NCBI GenBank assembly: GCA_963920525.1
Contig: OY986439.1
Span: 42,654,485-42,718,484 of the forward strand
Length of the DNA stretch: 64,000 nt
Direction of reading: 5' to 3'
Source of the DNA: Dichetophora obliterata
Lineage: Eukaryota; Arthropoda; Insecta; Diptera; Sciomyzidae
In this document: in pieces, positions 22,191 to 33,940 of the stretch
Numbering within the stretch: position 1 is the stretch's first letter
Layout: each line of letters starts with the position of its first letter
The notes under the pieces: model-generated
Seen by the model: only the letters and a program-made list of their open reading frames with translations
The model's database searches: none
What the model was told of the DNA's origin: nothing
Position numbers and translations under genes: made by a program

Positions 22191-23751
22191 ATTGGATGGA
22201 TTTGTATGTCGTTATTCAGTTTTCCTTAAGATTCTGAATGTATATGCTGATTTTACTGCTCTGGCTGATTCAATCAAAAAAAGTCAATATTAATAGCAAG
22301 CAGTGAATAAGAAAATCTGCTTCGCACAAAATAAGGAAATCATCATGAAAATAATGCAAACAAACAAAAACATTTGTTGCTGTCAAGCAGAGATCACAAT
22401 TGATTGGTTCCAACAACAACAATGGAAAAAACAATTACAACATAAAATTTCTCGACTCTCGCTAGCTATGAGAAACCATGCAGTGGTCATGATAGAATTA
22501 CCAGGTATTATTATTCGCTGAAAATCAGCTGGGGATAAACTGTCATTTTGGGCATATAGTGTCAAAATGTAGCGAGTAGGTGGAAACAGTGTTGCTTCTT
22601 GTAATATTTCAAACCAGAAATCTGCAAATGATAGGGGTATTCACAATGTGGTGTATTTGTTATAAGTTTTTATAAAATATCCAATATTGAAAAGTTATTG
22701 TGAACGAACCTTTAATAATTGTTGTATTTTTAAAATCAGCTCATTTTTGTGTGTAATTTTGTTAAAAAATCATCATTTTACTCTAGGAAATCATGAAAAA
22801 ATTTAATCAAAACACTAATTATAATGATTTTTATTTGATAAACCTACAATGCAGCCAGAAGATTCTTACGTGTTGAATAAAAATGCTTTTGGGAATAAAA
22901 ATTTTGCATTTTGTTTTTGTAATTTTACAAAACTTAATACATACATAAAATTTTAATATTCATCTTGCCTTTGCACTTGATAATAGTCACGTGATAAACA
23001 ACAATTTAATTAGTTCATAGCATCAAAAATTAAGTAAGCATAAGAGAAATAATATGATTTAAAGTTCTAATGTCTGACTTTAAAAATCCACATATTGCAT
23101 TTACTTATATTCTTCATAATAAAATAAATAAGTTAATTAAAAAGTAACACACAAAATAACGACGCTTATATTTTTAACTTATCAAAAATTAAATATAAGA
23201 TATGGCATAAAATTCAACAGAAGTAACTTACAGCAGAAAAATCCCCGACTTCAAGTTCATATGTAGACATCTGGGCAAAAGTAAAAATCCCCTTTTACTT
23301 CTTGGTGTGTTTGCAGTACTTTTATTTGACACCAATTTGACACTATATGCCCAAAGTAACGAGTAAAAGTAGCGATTAATAGTACCTGGTAATTCTATCA
23401 TGGCAGTGGTGATCTATGCTGTGAAGCATTGTGGAGTGACGAGAGAAAGAGCATTGCAGAGAGAATGTGCATGCAAACGTTGGAAACTTTTCTCTCAAGA
23501 AAGCTTTTTCATCGCTCTCACAAAAGCTTACGCATTGATCTGAAAAATATTTGTTACTTTTTAATGTTCTACGTGGCACATCTTTATACTATATAATCTT
23601 TGGTAAAAGTTAAATTAAAAAAAAAATGGAAATTGATGAAGTAAGTAAATATTGAATTATTGTTTTATTTTAATTTTTTAATGCTTAAATGCTTACAACC
23701 AACAAACAATGATTCTTTTCCTTTAAGTGACAATATTAATAGCAGTTTTAA
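22191..23751. repeat. Region with inverted repeat pairs, no protein
   Basis: GATAGAATTACCAGGTA (about 22492) and TTTGGGCATATAGTGTCAAA (about 22547) have inverted partners at about 23383-23400 and 23331-23352. The arms enclose about 0.8 kb of AT-rich DNA. The structure suggests a TIR element whose true ends are eroded. No coding sequence was recognised. Confidence 0.45.
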
Positions 23752-24620
23752 GGGAGTATTCCTGGTTGGAAGGTTGTTTTTGGACTCTTTTTGAAAACTA
23801 CTCATTTGAAAACGCAAAGAGTTATTACCTCAATCATAATTTTGCGATTATCTTTTATAAAATGGCGGTCATTGAAAAATGAAAAGCCGATTTTGGGTCT
23901 TTTTTTTTAGTTTAGTGTAAAAAAAAAATAGTAAAAAATTGTTTAAAATTGTGATTGAGGTAGGGACCAGAATGGTGACAATTTTGCGTCGATTGCACTT
24001 TGTTCCATCAAAATCGGTTCAGAACTACGGGCGTAATCTGGACCGCAAGTTCGAAAAACGTGTTTTCGAGATAAACCCGTTTAAGTTTGAAGTTATTTTT
24101 TGCATAAAAAAAAATCAAATGAAAAATTTGAGCATGCAGTTTGACAATTCTGCGTCGATTGCACTTGGTTTCATCAAAATCGGTTCAGTAGAACCGGAGA
24201 AAAGTGACTTCGAAGTTCAAAAACGTTATTTCGAAAAAACACAAAGAAAATTTTAGGCAATAAAACATTTTTTTTTGTGAAATATATCAATCTGCAATGC
24301 CAGCCCCATAAAGAACTCCTTTCTCTTCCTCAAAAAATGAGGACTCAGCGGCTCTTTGTGCCTTTTCGGTAGTTCTACCTTCTTTTAATGCGGCCAGAGC
24401 TCTGGCTTCGGACTTTTTCAAACGTTCTTCGTTCCGAGACATGGCGAAATCATATATCCAAAAAAAAAAAAACGTGACAAAAGTCTGAGAAAAAAATTCA
24501 AGTCAAAATCTGGAAGCTTGATTTTCACCGTAGACGCATGGTCTAGTGGACTTTTTTGCTCAGTACAATCCCAAGAATCAGAAACGCGAAGCGCCCATTA
24601 AGATGTTCAAATCGCCCCAC
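23752..24620 (-). mobile_element. Kolobok-type element, truncated copy
   Basis: TTAA (23748-23751) precedes GGGAGTATTCCTGGTTGG, the counterpart of TTAA-GGGGGTCCTCTGG in the fuller copy at 26649. The following non-coding part aligns with 26990-27230 (GATTGAGGTAGGG, TTCTGCGTCG, ATCAAAATCGGT). The C-terminal coding part is on the minus strand. The right terminus is missing, and a dispersed repeat begins at 24625. Confidence 0.7.
24287..24442 (-). pseudogene. Kolobok-type transposase C-terminus
   Basis: The minus-strand frame of 51 codons reads MSRNEERLKKSEARALAALK, then EGRTTEKAQRAAESSFFEEE and KGVLYGAGIAD before TGA. It matches the last part of the frame at 27272-27871 (EGRTARRAQKAMENSFYEME, EGTLYGAGIAD), so this is the C-terminal tail of the same protein family. 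The upstream catalytic part is gone. The ATG at 24442 is probably internal to the original gene. Confidence 0.75.
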
Positions 24621-24624
24621 CCTA

Positions 24625-25108
24625 ATAGTTACACTGACTTAACGGTACAGTTCAACCTATTTTGTGAAGTGATTTTATTGAACTTTTGAAGAAAAAAAAT
24701 TTGAATGAAATATATTAATGGACAGCGGAGATATTTGCATCGAAAGACCAAACTTTGATTTTCATGTCGTTTTTTCTCATTCTTAGGTAACGATGTTTTA
24801 TGAAAAAGTCGTTGTACTGAAAATTTCTACAATTTTGAATATACGTGAGTATTTTTGATGTCAAAATAATAAAAATTTTTTAAAATTAAATACACAAGAA
24901 ACTCTGATGGTAAAAAGTATTATAATAACAAAATGACCGTTAGTTGGAAAATTACGGAGGGGGCGTGGCAAAAACTAAGTATGTAACATTTTAAGTTGGG
25001 ACGGACTTAATATGTGTACCTAGTTTGAGCGAAATCCGTTGAGCCGTTTAGATTTGTATAAAGGCCAAACAAACAAACAAACAGAAAATGAGTTTTATTA
25101 CTATAGAT
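24625..25108 (+). repeat. Dispersed 470-bp repeat, copy 2
   Basis: Same family and orientation as 19845-20315. It retains GGGGGCGTGGCAAAAACT near 24959, GAGCGAAATCCGTTGAGCCG and an (AAAC)-rich run AACAAACAAACAAACAG near 25066, ending ACTATAGATTA. It lies between the Kolobok relic and the right arm at 25110. Confidence 0.7.
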
Positions 25109-25109
25109 T

Positions 25110-25582
25110 AAAATTTTATCAAATCAAGAAAATTGCATTGTTGATTTGATAAGATTTTGTCAATCGATCTCAAAATTGATAACAGCATTATCAATATGAT
25201 AAATAATTTATATTCAAATTGATAAAAATTGATAATTGTTCAATTGATAAAATTTTTATCAATTGATAAAAGAAATCAATCGTAGATTGTATCAAACTTG
25301 ATAAAAATTCTTGGTTAATTGATAAATTTTTGTCAATATCCTAAAAAATTTTATCAATATGATAAAATTTTTGTTACCGTAAAATAAATTGAAAATTTTT
25401 TTTATCAATATAACAAAATATCTTTATAAAATTAACAAAATTTATCATATTGATAAATCTTAAGTGAAATTGATAAAATTTCTGTGTTATCAATAAAATT
25501 TTTTCAATTTGACAAATATTGCTTTGTTAAGGATTAACAAAAATTTTTTATCAATATCACAGTTAATTTTATTTTGAGTGCA
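25110..25582. repeat. Right arm of a TTGATAAAA-repeat foldback element
   Basis: Units AAATTGATAAAATTTTTATC and their complement recur about every 20 bp. The right end reads TTTTTTATCAATATCAC, then TTTTATTTTGAGTG, the inverse of the opening of 17838-18240. Either this pairs with that arm or it is an independent one-ended copy. Confidence 0.55.
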
Positions 25583-25592
25583 GAGTACAGAA

Positions 25593-26047
25593 TAATGCTT
25601 GGTTTTCATTATCAGACCTATCGAGAATAATTTTTCACGCGGAATCGAAAGAGGGAGTTTTAATTTTAAAGATAAATCTTAAGATTATTTTAAAGATTTT
25701 TATTTTTATTATTATAAAGATTATTTTTATTATTATTGATAAACCGTTGATGAACAAGTTAGCATTCAAAATTTTCAAAATGTTCTTAAGCCTTATCTTA
25801 AAAATGAAAAAGCCCTTTTTCGATTCCGCGTGAAAAATTATTCCCGATAAGGCTGAATGTCATTTTAATGACGACACAAAAGTTTATCACCTTAAATATC
25901 ACCTTAATAAAACCTAGAACATTTTCTGCATAGATTCATTTAATAATTTATTTGTTTTTAATTTACCAAGATTGCCAAAGTTAGGAAAAATGATAACATA
26001 TTGTTATTTTCAATTTGAATGAAAATGACATAGTGAAAACCAAGCAT
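25593..26047. mobile_element. Nested pair of inverted-repeat elements
   Basis: Outer arms ATGCTTGGTTTTCATTAT (about 25594) and the complement of ATGCTTGGTTTTCACTAT (ending about 26046) enclose an inner hairpin. Inner arms TATCGAGAATAATTTTTCAC and CACGCGGAATCGAAAGAGGG on the left pair with AGGGC-type sequence ending at about 25850 (TTCGATTCCGCGTGAAAAAT). No protein is encoded. Confidence 0.6.
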
Positions 26048-26644
26048 AGGAAGCTGTTAAAAGAAAAGACATTTTTACATATTTTTTTACGTCGGGAACC
26101 ATTTTCATGAAATTTTAGGTACACATATTTTTAGTACAGAGGCAAAATGAGAGGTTTGGAAAAGAGGAGCATTTAGTAAAAATACTTAACCTGTTTTAAC
26201 TAATTGATAACTAGTTAATAACGAGTCAAAAACTAGTTAAAAGTAATTAAGTTAATTGTGTTAGAACGTTCATGGATTTTTTTTTAAGTGTTGCCAACCT
26301 AGTCCTTGACTTTTGGTCTTCAATCTTTATTTGATCACTCTGAGTTTCAAAATTATTTCCGAATATTTCATTAGTTGTTTACTGCCTGGCGATGTCAGCA
26401 GCAGCATCAGGAGCAGCAACTGCAGCAAAGTCCCATCAATTACAACAACATACACAACATTGGAAGCACTCTGTTGTCGGCCAACTGTTGTATTATGTTC
26501 ATTTGTATGTTTTGTTGGTAGAGTGCGTGTTTGTGTGTGACAATGTTTACTCTATTTATTTGAGCATTTCATTTTGTGAAAAATGTTTTCCGACAAGGCT
26601 TACTTATTTGTTGGATTTACCACTAAATCGATGTCAAGAATAAG
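26048..26644. other. Non-coding DNA with a Gln-codon-rich patch
   Basis: At 26394-26460 a CAGCAGCAGCATCAGGAGCAGC string could encode a Gln-rich stretch in one frame (CQQQHQEQQLQQ). Stops follow soon and no splice sites frame it clearly. It may be a decayed exon or a simple-sequence patch. Confidence 0.3.
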
Positions 26645-27271
26645 TTAAGGGGGTCCTCTGGTAATCTATGCCAAATTTTAGCCTTTTTTCAAAATATTGT
26701 GGAAAGAGAACGAGTAAAGATATTTTAGTTCCGTTTTTTGATTTGGGTAGCTTAATTTATTGAAAAAAATACAAAATTTTGAAAAAGTGAATTTATGGAC
26801 CGTTCAGAAAGTTCTCGGCCTGGTAACGAGGTTCTCCGGAAAAAAGGTGGGTCCAAATTGCGCACGATTCCAAGAGTAAACATCGTCTGAAAAAAAAAAA
26901 AATATTCAGTTACTTAGAATGAATGTCCCTATAGCCCCTACCTCGGAAACAAAAATTGAAATTTTTTTAGGGGGGGAGCCGCCACTTTGAAAATGAAAAA
27001 TCGAATTTCGACCTTTTTTTTTGTAGTCTAGTGTAGAAAAAAAATAGTAAACATTATTTTTTCGGCAAGTTTGAGGTAGGGGCTATAGCGGCGTAAATTC
27101 TGCGTCGTTTCATGCCTCATATATCAAAATCGGTCAAAAACTGTTTGAGTTATCGTGCGCAAAGTTTTGAAAAACATGGTTTCGAGAAAAACGCGTTTAA
27201 AGTTTTGACTTCAATTTTGAGGCACACAAATGACATTAACACATATTTTTTTAATACAATACTTACGAATA

Positions 27272-27871
27272 TTAATCGGCAATTCCAGCCCCATAAAGTG
27301 TGCCTTCCTCCATCTCATAAAACGAGTTTTCCATGGCTTTTTGGGCTCTGCGGGCTGTGCGACCCTCTTTCGATGATGCGTACGTTTTTAGCTCTGAGCG
27401 TTGAAGTCGTTTTCCGTCGCGAGATTCAGCATACATCTCGGCTTGTGGGCCGATGACAATACCCATTGTTGACATTATTTTTAAAATACTTGTGAAGCCT
27501 TCGTTGAAAATGCAGGTTGCCAGAAAATTTGCGATTTCGACTGTGGTAGCACCACAGTGGATATGTTTCGGCGCAAAGGTCCACAAAAGCGAGTTGAACG
27601 ATTCGTTACAATTTTGCGTTTCACCTCCAGTGCATCGGTTGAGTAGATCGTCGGATGATAACGCTTCGTATATGGGCTTCATTACTTGCAGAACCTTTCC
27701 ATCAAGTGGGGCGTACGTGTGGTGAAATGAGGCTAATGAGCCTTCTGCTGCTGACTTTTGATAGGCGCACCAGCTGGACTCACCAGGTGGGCAATACATA
27801 TGTTGTGGATTACTATCACTTGAACTTTTGTGATAATATGTTGACCATATTTCTTTTCTCATGTTTTCCAC
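27272..27871 (-). pseudogene. Kolobok/Mutator-like transposase, C-terminal part
   Basis: A 199-codon open frame starts MENMRKEIWSTYYHKSSSD and contains CPPGESSWCAYQKSAAEG, LLNRCTGGETQNCNESFNSL and a basic tail ending LYGAGIAD. The SSWC-x-YQ and TQNxNESFNS motifs are typical of the C-terminal half of these insect transposases, after the DD part of the catalytic core; the E of NESFN may be the final acidic residue, which is my inference. The reading continues upstream in another frame (LTTYYGLAIRRNKDSVENMR), so the ATG is likely internal and a frameshift separates it from the N-terminal piece at 27882. Confidence 0.75.
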
Positions 27872-27881
27872 AGAGTCCTTA

Positions 27882-28304
27882 TTACGTCGAATAGCAAGTC
27901 CATAGTAAGTAGTCAGCTCGCTTATGACTTTGTCTGTCAGTTTGCCAGTGCCAATGTAAAGCTACAGAAGAATTAATATACTGTGTAGCTTTACATTGGC
28001 ACTGCAGACTCACTTTGAAGCCGACTCCACGCATACATGTTTTTCCAAATCGAATTTTTTGTTTACATTGGGTGCAGATAACCAGAGCAGCAAGCGTTTG
28101 GAAAAATGAAAAAAATTCCAAGAAACAGAACTGGAGGTTGTTTTCGATGATGACTTCATTGTCTTGCGTTTTCTTCAATTTTTTGGCCGATGTGCTGGCA
28201 AAGTCGGTGTCCTCTACTTGGGAGTGCTGGTTTCCACGGAAATGCCTCTTTTTTGTTCGATACGCGTACTTACGCGGCGCGTTTGGGTGGCTTTTTTTAT
28301 CCAT
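27882..28304 (-). pseudogene. Kolobok/Mutator-like transposase, N-terminal part
   Basis: The likely start is MDKKSHPNAPRKYAYRTKK at 28304, although the frame extends six codons upstream. It has a basic N-terminus, then FCFLEFFSFFQTLAALVICT and two Cys pairs (CTQC at the first, CQCK at the second) around GKTCMRGVGFKVSLQC, a probable zinc-binding module seen at the N-terminus of the family. After INSS the frame enters a 20-bp inverted repeat (27946-28003) and then loses homology, which marks the internal deletion. The central DDE region is missing, so no active transposase is encoded. Confidence 0.7.
27946..28003. repeat. Inverted repeat at the transposase deletion junction
   Basis: AGTGCCAATGTAAAGCTACA and TGTAGCTTTACATTGGCACT form a perfect 20-bp stem with a loop of about 16 bases containing AATTAATATA. 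One arm lies in the N-terminal coding frame. It sits where the central catalytic part is missing. Confidence 0.85.
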
Positions 28305-28756
28305 AGCAAAAAAAAAACACAAAACGATTTTTCTTTTATTTTACAACAGCAGTTATCGCGCACGCGTAGCTTTCAGCGTTCGAAAATAAACTGAATCTCG
28401 TTCGTTTGCTTCTTTCATGTGAACACCTGGGCTCAAAATCATTTCAACCCCTAAATCAAAACATGCATGTATACATACTGCATGTATACATACTGTGTGT
28501 GTATATTTTGTAATATCAATACATATTTTGGAAGAATTCCACAGAATTTTCGACTAATGACTGCAGGCAAATAAACAACTTTGCTGATGCGTTATTTTGA
28601 CGAAAACATACCTACACAAAAATGCCTGTATCTCCTAAACTATTTCGAATTTTGAAAAATCCTTTTCGGAAAATGTTTTTGAGTATCTGAGCAATAGAAA
28701 TATGAAAAAAAAAAAATCGAAAAAATTTTTTTCGGATTACCAGAGGACCCCCTTAA

Positions 28757-30757
28757 AGCGAGTCACTTGGTTGAGTTTATTTCAGCCGCTGCACGATGAA
28801 TTTGATTAATTGCTACCTTGTGGGACTCTATTGTAGTCGCGGTATTTCAGAACGTAAAAGTTGAGAAATGCATGCGGCAGCAGCGGGCGTAATGCCGGAG
28901 ATGTTAATAGGTTTGTTTTAAATTTGTTTTTTTTTTTAGATTTGTGGACACAGTCGTGAACTCGACACATTAAGAGAAATAAAGACACAAAAAAAAAAAA
29001 AAAATAAAAAAATAAAACATATCTGGCAATGTTGAAAGTAGGACAAAAGGCCAAAACTCATTTCTTATATTTATGATTCCAACGATCAGTTTGAAGCGTA
29101 AAGAGATGTGGCAACGCTGTAGTTTAGGACTAAAAGTAAAAAGCTATTTTTCTTATTGAAGAAAATATTTTCACATAAGTAGAAAGTTTAATGTCTGCTA
29201 TAAAGACATACACATAGTTTAGTTTTTTCTTTAGTCCATCCCGAACAGTGGCGGATCCAGAGAGACATATTGGGCGGTGAAAAATTTCTGAAAATTTATT
29301 TTACATTTTTTTTTAAATACTTTTTTGTATTCTTTATTTGAAGTTAAATAATATTTATTTATATTTTTTACATAAATTCACACATGTAATTATTTCAAAT
29401 CTTAAGATTAAGGCTTTGTTTTTTCTATAATACTACAAATGTTACGGTTTGTTATTCCATTCATAGTGAAATTCTATAGTTTCCTATTTTTGAAAATTTT
29501 TCGACCACATACTTTGGATTCAAAGCTATGTCGTATTGAATATGAAGCAACGCCAAACCGGCAAAAATAAAATTATGCTTTTCCTCAGAAAGAAAACGCA
29601 TAATTTTTTTCTGATCAGTTGCAAATACGTGAAAACAAAATAGGTATGTCAACATTTGTGACGTTACTCTCTGTGCGCTTTTTTTTTCTGTCTTTGCATT
29701 AGCCCTTAACAGATGGCATTAGATTGTTGTAAGATATGTGTACGGTTGCTGTACATTAAGCCAAAGCTTGACTTAGGGCTCATTCAAAGGATTACATCTG
29801 TCTTCCCCAGTATTTCCTTGAAAACAGGAGATTTTAAAAAAATTATTTTATGAAAAATCTTAAGGGTTGGTTCGGTTAGTACAAAGATTAAATGGAGCAA
29901 AACAAAATGTCGTCCTTTTCTGATCACATTCTCCTGCTTTAAAATGTCCTCAAAGACGACATAAATTATATAGAAGAATTATATTGAAAATTGCTAAAGT
30001 GCCAGATACTTATTCATAATTATTCAAAATCGTAATGTCTTTTAAAGTATGAACCAAATCATCTGATAAAAGGATATTCTGGATGTTTACCTGAAAATCA
30101 AATACAAATAAAAAGAGAGATCAAATATTTTGAAAAGGATAGGAAAATCTATACTAAGTAAATTTAAATAGCAAATTTATAAAATTTTAAATTTTTTTAA
30201 CATTTATTCAAATATGCCCAAAGTCTCGACTTTTTTTCATTCAATATTGTAATCTCAACATCGAATAAAGATATAATCGGTTAATAGTCGGAATCAGCGA
30301 TCAGAAATCTATTGAAATCGTCTACAATATTTAATCATATTAAGAGACATGATGTTAAAGGACATTTGGAATTAGGAAGATGTTGACATATCGAGACCAA
30401 ATCTTGTATAGATGATTTCTAACATTATATTTATTGACTTTTCTCATTATTATTGCGATCAAATTAATTTTCAAAAATATGTTGTTGTAAATCACCTTCC
30501 GCAGTTGGATAATGGAAATAAACGTGATGAAAGTTTCTGTTATACATCATTGCACTGATGCTTTTCTATTCCATTCATTACAAATTTTTTAAAATATTGT
30601 TTAAAAAATATACTGTTTTTTGCACTATTTATGCAAAATTTTGGTGCGTTAATGTATGGCATTATATCTTTCGATCCCCTCTGAGCCAGTTCAGTACAAG
30701 GCTACTTTTTCTATACAAAATCACTCCGGCCTTCTGTACATACTTAATTAGCTTAAT
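28757..30757. other. Non-coding DNA, no firm gene
   Basis: The segment has an A-rich run near 28989-29020, and CAGTGGCGGATCCAG at 29247, a string like the start of some hAT termini but without a partner end. Frames at 28806-29054, 29461-29655 and 30558-30797 are Phe/Cys/Tyr-rich chance frames. Nothing else was recognised. Confidence 0.4.
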
Positions 30758-31470
30758 TATACCCCCACGTTTAAAAAACGTATTGGGGGTATATTAATTT
30801 TGTCACTCCGTTTGTAACGCCGATAAGGATGCGTGGCCGGTATAGAAAAGTATATATATTCCTAATCAGCATTACTCCTGAGTCGATTTAGCCATGTCCG
30901 TTTGTACGTCTGTCCGTCTGTATCCACGATAGCAGCCGTAATTTTTGAGCTATCATAACGAAATTCAAAATATAAGCTTTTTATACAAAAATGGAGGTCA
31001 AGTTCGAATCTGAGCAATCGGATGAAAACCACGCCTACCTCCCATACAAAATGACTTAAGATCTCTTTAAATTCCACAAAAATCAATTTAATGACTTCAA
31101 ATTTCGCGCAGTGTCTTACATATTTAATATTTATTTTAAGTATTAAATTTGTAAAAATCAGATGAAAACCACACCTACCTCCCATACAAAGTGACTTAAC
31201 CAAAACGGGAAAATCTCTTTAAATTCCACAAAAATCAATTTAATGACTTCAAATTTCGCATAGTGTCTTAAATATTGAATATTTGTTTTGAGTATTTAGT
31301 TTGTAAAAACCGGATGTAAACCACGCCTACCTCCCATACAAAGTGACTTAACCAAAACGGGAAAATCTCTTTAAATATATTTAACAGTTTGCTTAAGACT
31401 TTATATATACTCTAATTCTGCCGTGGGGGTATTTTAACTTCGGGCCAGTCGAAGATAATTCCTTATTAGT
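30758..31470 (-). mobile_element. HINE/DINE-like element, reverse copy
   Basis: On the minus strand it opens with CGACTGGCCCGAAGTTAAAA near 31450 and ends at about 30758 with the ACGTTTTTTAAACGT-type hairpin and GGGGGTATAA. Three tandem units carry CCACGCCTACCTCCCATACA (plus-strand reading) at about 31029, 31170 and 31322, spaced about 141-153 bp. GACGGACAGACGTACAAACG lies near the tail. It is the clearest partner of 12195-13083. The frame at 30862-31203 is inside it and is not a gene. Confidence 0.6.
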
Positions 31471-31599
31471 TTTTTTTTTTTAAAAGATCAAAAGATCAAA
31501 GACGGTTTGGTCTTTGACCTGAAAGGAAATGGATAGATTTATTTAGAGGAATTGATTGGAACCATACGTAAATTATTGATTAAATGAATTCATATTTTT

Positions 31600-32088
31600 T
31601 CGTTCAGTTGGACGAAAAAGCAATATTTTTTTAATGTTCGACAAAAGAAAGAGTAAAGGGGCTAATTAATTAAATACCTCATTACTTAATTACCCAATTA
31701 AACTATAATGGAAATTTAAGTAACGTAACGCCAGATCAAAAAGCCTAATAAAAAGAAACCAGAGAAGTTTTTAAAATTTGAATACTTGGAAAATCAACTT
31801 AAGTTATTTTAAGCCCTTTTTAAAAAGTATACAAAAAGTTTTGCCCAATTCAGAGAGTTTTGCAAATTTTGTAATCCAAGTCAAAAATCATTTCCGTTTT
31901 TTGTAACGTAACTCCAGCACATATTTTTGCTTATATCTTAAAATCCTTAGGGTCGATTGTTGTCATTGTTTTTACTTAATATAGTGCTACTTCATTGCTA
32001 TGCAAATATAAAGAAGCCTTTTAAAAAATTAGACATTTTAATTTTTTTTTAATACTGAATGTCCTTGGGTACTTGAAAATGCCCATAT
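31600..32088 (-). repeat. Partial copy of the TATGGGCATTTCC MITE
   Basis: Reverse-oriented homologue of 10705-11480: AACGTAACGCCAGATCAAAA, AAGAAACCAGAGAAG, GTAATCCAAGTCAAAAAT and GAAAATGCCCATATG at the right end near 32088 all have counterparts there. The other terminal repeat is not found, so its left side is truncated. As in the first copy, it adjoins a HINE-like element. Confidence 0.65.
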
Positions 32089-32903
32089 GTAAAAAAAACT
32101 TATTCTGCAACTATAAAATTAAATACAAATATGCTTTTTTTATCAAGAATTAGTTGGTATAACCAAAATCAAATAAATTAACTAATTTGTATCTACTAAT
32201 TTAGTATATTAGTACTAAATACTACAATTGTAGTATTTTTACCAGCTCTGGTCCCAATGCTCTAAACAACCCAGGTCATTGGAATGCAGTTTTAAATGGT
32301 TTTGGTTTTTTCATACATACGAGTAATATAAGGGATTTTTGCGTTAAACTATTTAGGAAGTTTAAGTCAAGTGTGGGCAAGGAAAACAAAAAATCAATTG
32401 ATTTGTTGGTAGTAGAAGAAAAGAGTTACGTTATCCTTTAGTAACTTGATGTATATATAATATAAAAACTCGCTTCTAAGTGATACAGTTTTGACATGTT
32501 CTGATTCTGATCTGACTCTTAAACTAGTTTTTTTTTGGTTGTCATTTTGGATGTTTCCCCTTCTTTTTTATGATCATAAATTTGCCCTTATGTTTACGAG
32601 GACCATCAAGCATTGATACCCACCAACCACAACCATCGAATACGAGCAACCCTTTGCTTAGCCAACCACCCTGAGTTGCTACGTTTGCTATTTCACAAAG
32701 TCTGCGTGTTCGTTCGTCCAGCAGTGGTTCTTCTTCCTTGCTGAGTTTGGTGGTGTGGTTGTTTGCAACCGTTACACTTTGTCATTGAAAGCTTTCAACA
32801 TTTTAAATATTGCCCTCTCGCAGTAATTGTCACATTGACCATTGATTAGTTTTCATCCTAAACTGACTGACTGACCAATCCGTATCGCATCATTCCATAT
32901 CGA

Positions 32904-32936
<33 letters not shown>

Positions 32937-33940
32937 TGTATGTATGTATGTATGTATGTATGTATGTTTGCATTAGTGTTATTATAATTATTATTGCTTT
33001 ATTCATCTCTTAATCTTCAGTTGTTTTACATCCACTTGGCTTGGTCACGTTACGGCTAGCTTCCCTGCACGTTTGATTCAGCCGAATGCGGTAACTTATG
33101 GGGTTCTTTCCCGTTCGGTTGTGTGTTTGCATGACATGTACGACAGTACGTCTGAGCTTGGGCCTTGTCCTGCCTCAATAATTTTTCTAGTATTCACTGC
33201 ATTTTTGGTTGACGTAACCAGCGTCATATTCATCATCATCTCGATAATCATCATCATTATTGTCTGCATCTGTTTTTGTTGTTACTGCATTATTGCTTGT
33301 TTGCTCTCTTTCCGTTCGACTTCCTTTTGGCGCACACTTTCAGCTTAGATTGTCTCTGCATTCACTTCGTTCGTTGCACTTTCGGTTGCATTTGAACGTA
33401 GCTGTAGTCGTTATAGGTAGCGTCATCGTCTCCGTCGCTGGCCTTACGACGCGTCGTTGGCTACGTTATTTAATTGTTCGCCGCTGTCATCGTTGTTGTT
33501 TTCATTTTGCGGATGATGCGCAAATTAATTTTCTTTGAAATGCATTCCCATTATTTTCCATGCACAATTTATGTGTGTATGCGTGTGTCTGTGCGACTGA
33601 TCGCAGTGGGAGGGAAGCCAGTGTTGAATGTCGGCGGCGCACAGTGTACTTTTTGGTATTCTTTTGATCTAAAACCTACAATATTTCAACGTTTCATTTT
33701 TCTCAATCCATATTTCTTTAATTTATGCAGAAAAAAACAGTTTTTGCGCTGTAAAATTAAAAATAATATTTATTCGGGTAATTCCGCCAAGAAGTGCCTT
33801 TTTCATTTGAAAAATGGATAAATGTAAAAATAAAACTTGAAGCTAGAATGATGGTTTCTTTATACTATTTGGCCTCAAAGTATGTTAAAATCGCTTGAGG
33901 TCACACAATATTACGTTTGAAATTTATATTTTGTGTGTTT
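32089..33940. other. Mostly single-copy DNA
   Basis: Apart from the ATGT microsatellite, no repeat was recognised. A GC-richer stretch at 33050-33640 has overlapping open frames (33073-33348, 33260-33538, 33474-33821), rich in Phe, Ile, Val and Cys from pyrimidine-rich TTG/CATCAT DNA; none looks like a known protein. Confidence 0.4.
32905..32967. repeat. (ATGT)n microsatellite
   Basis: About 15 near-perfect tandem ATGT units, starting after ATATATGTATG. Confidence 0.95.

Larger units (their letters stand above)
26649..28752 (-). mobile_element. Kolobok-type DNA transposon, 2.1 kb, TTAA flanks
   Basis: Perfect inverted ends GGGGGTCCTCTGGTAAT are flanked by TTAA at 26645-26648 and 28753-28756. 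The minus strand carries two transposase pieces (27882-28304 N-terminal, 27272-27871 C-terminal). TTAA duplications are typical of Kolobok and piggyBac; the protein is not piggyBac-like, which favours Kolobok. A Mutator-like label (the insect Mutator-like transposase domain family) is the alternative, but a 9-bp duplication expected there is not visible. The middle of the transposase is deleted. Confidence 0.75.

Noticed and set aside
27453..28394. Plus-strand open frames across the Kolobok element
   Set aside because: They overlap the minus-strand transposase pieces, which carry the family motifs.
29247..29261. CAGTGGCGGATCCAG, like a hAT terminus
   Set aside because: No inverted partner or target duplication found.
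33073..33821. Series of overlapping open frames in TTG/CATCAT-rich DNA, including an LNVGG string
   Set aside because: Composition-driven Phe/Val/Cys-rich translations with no extended similarity; LNVGG alone does not make a BTB/T1 domain.
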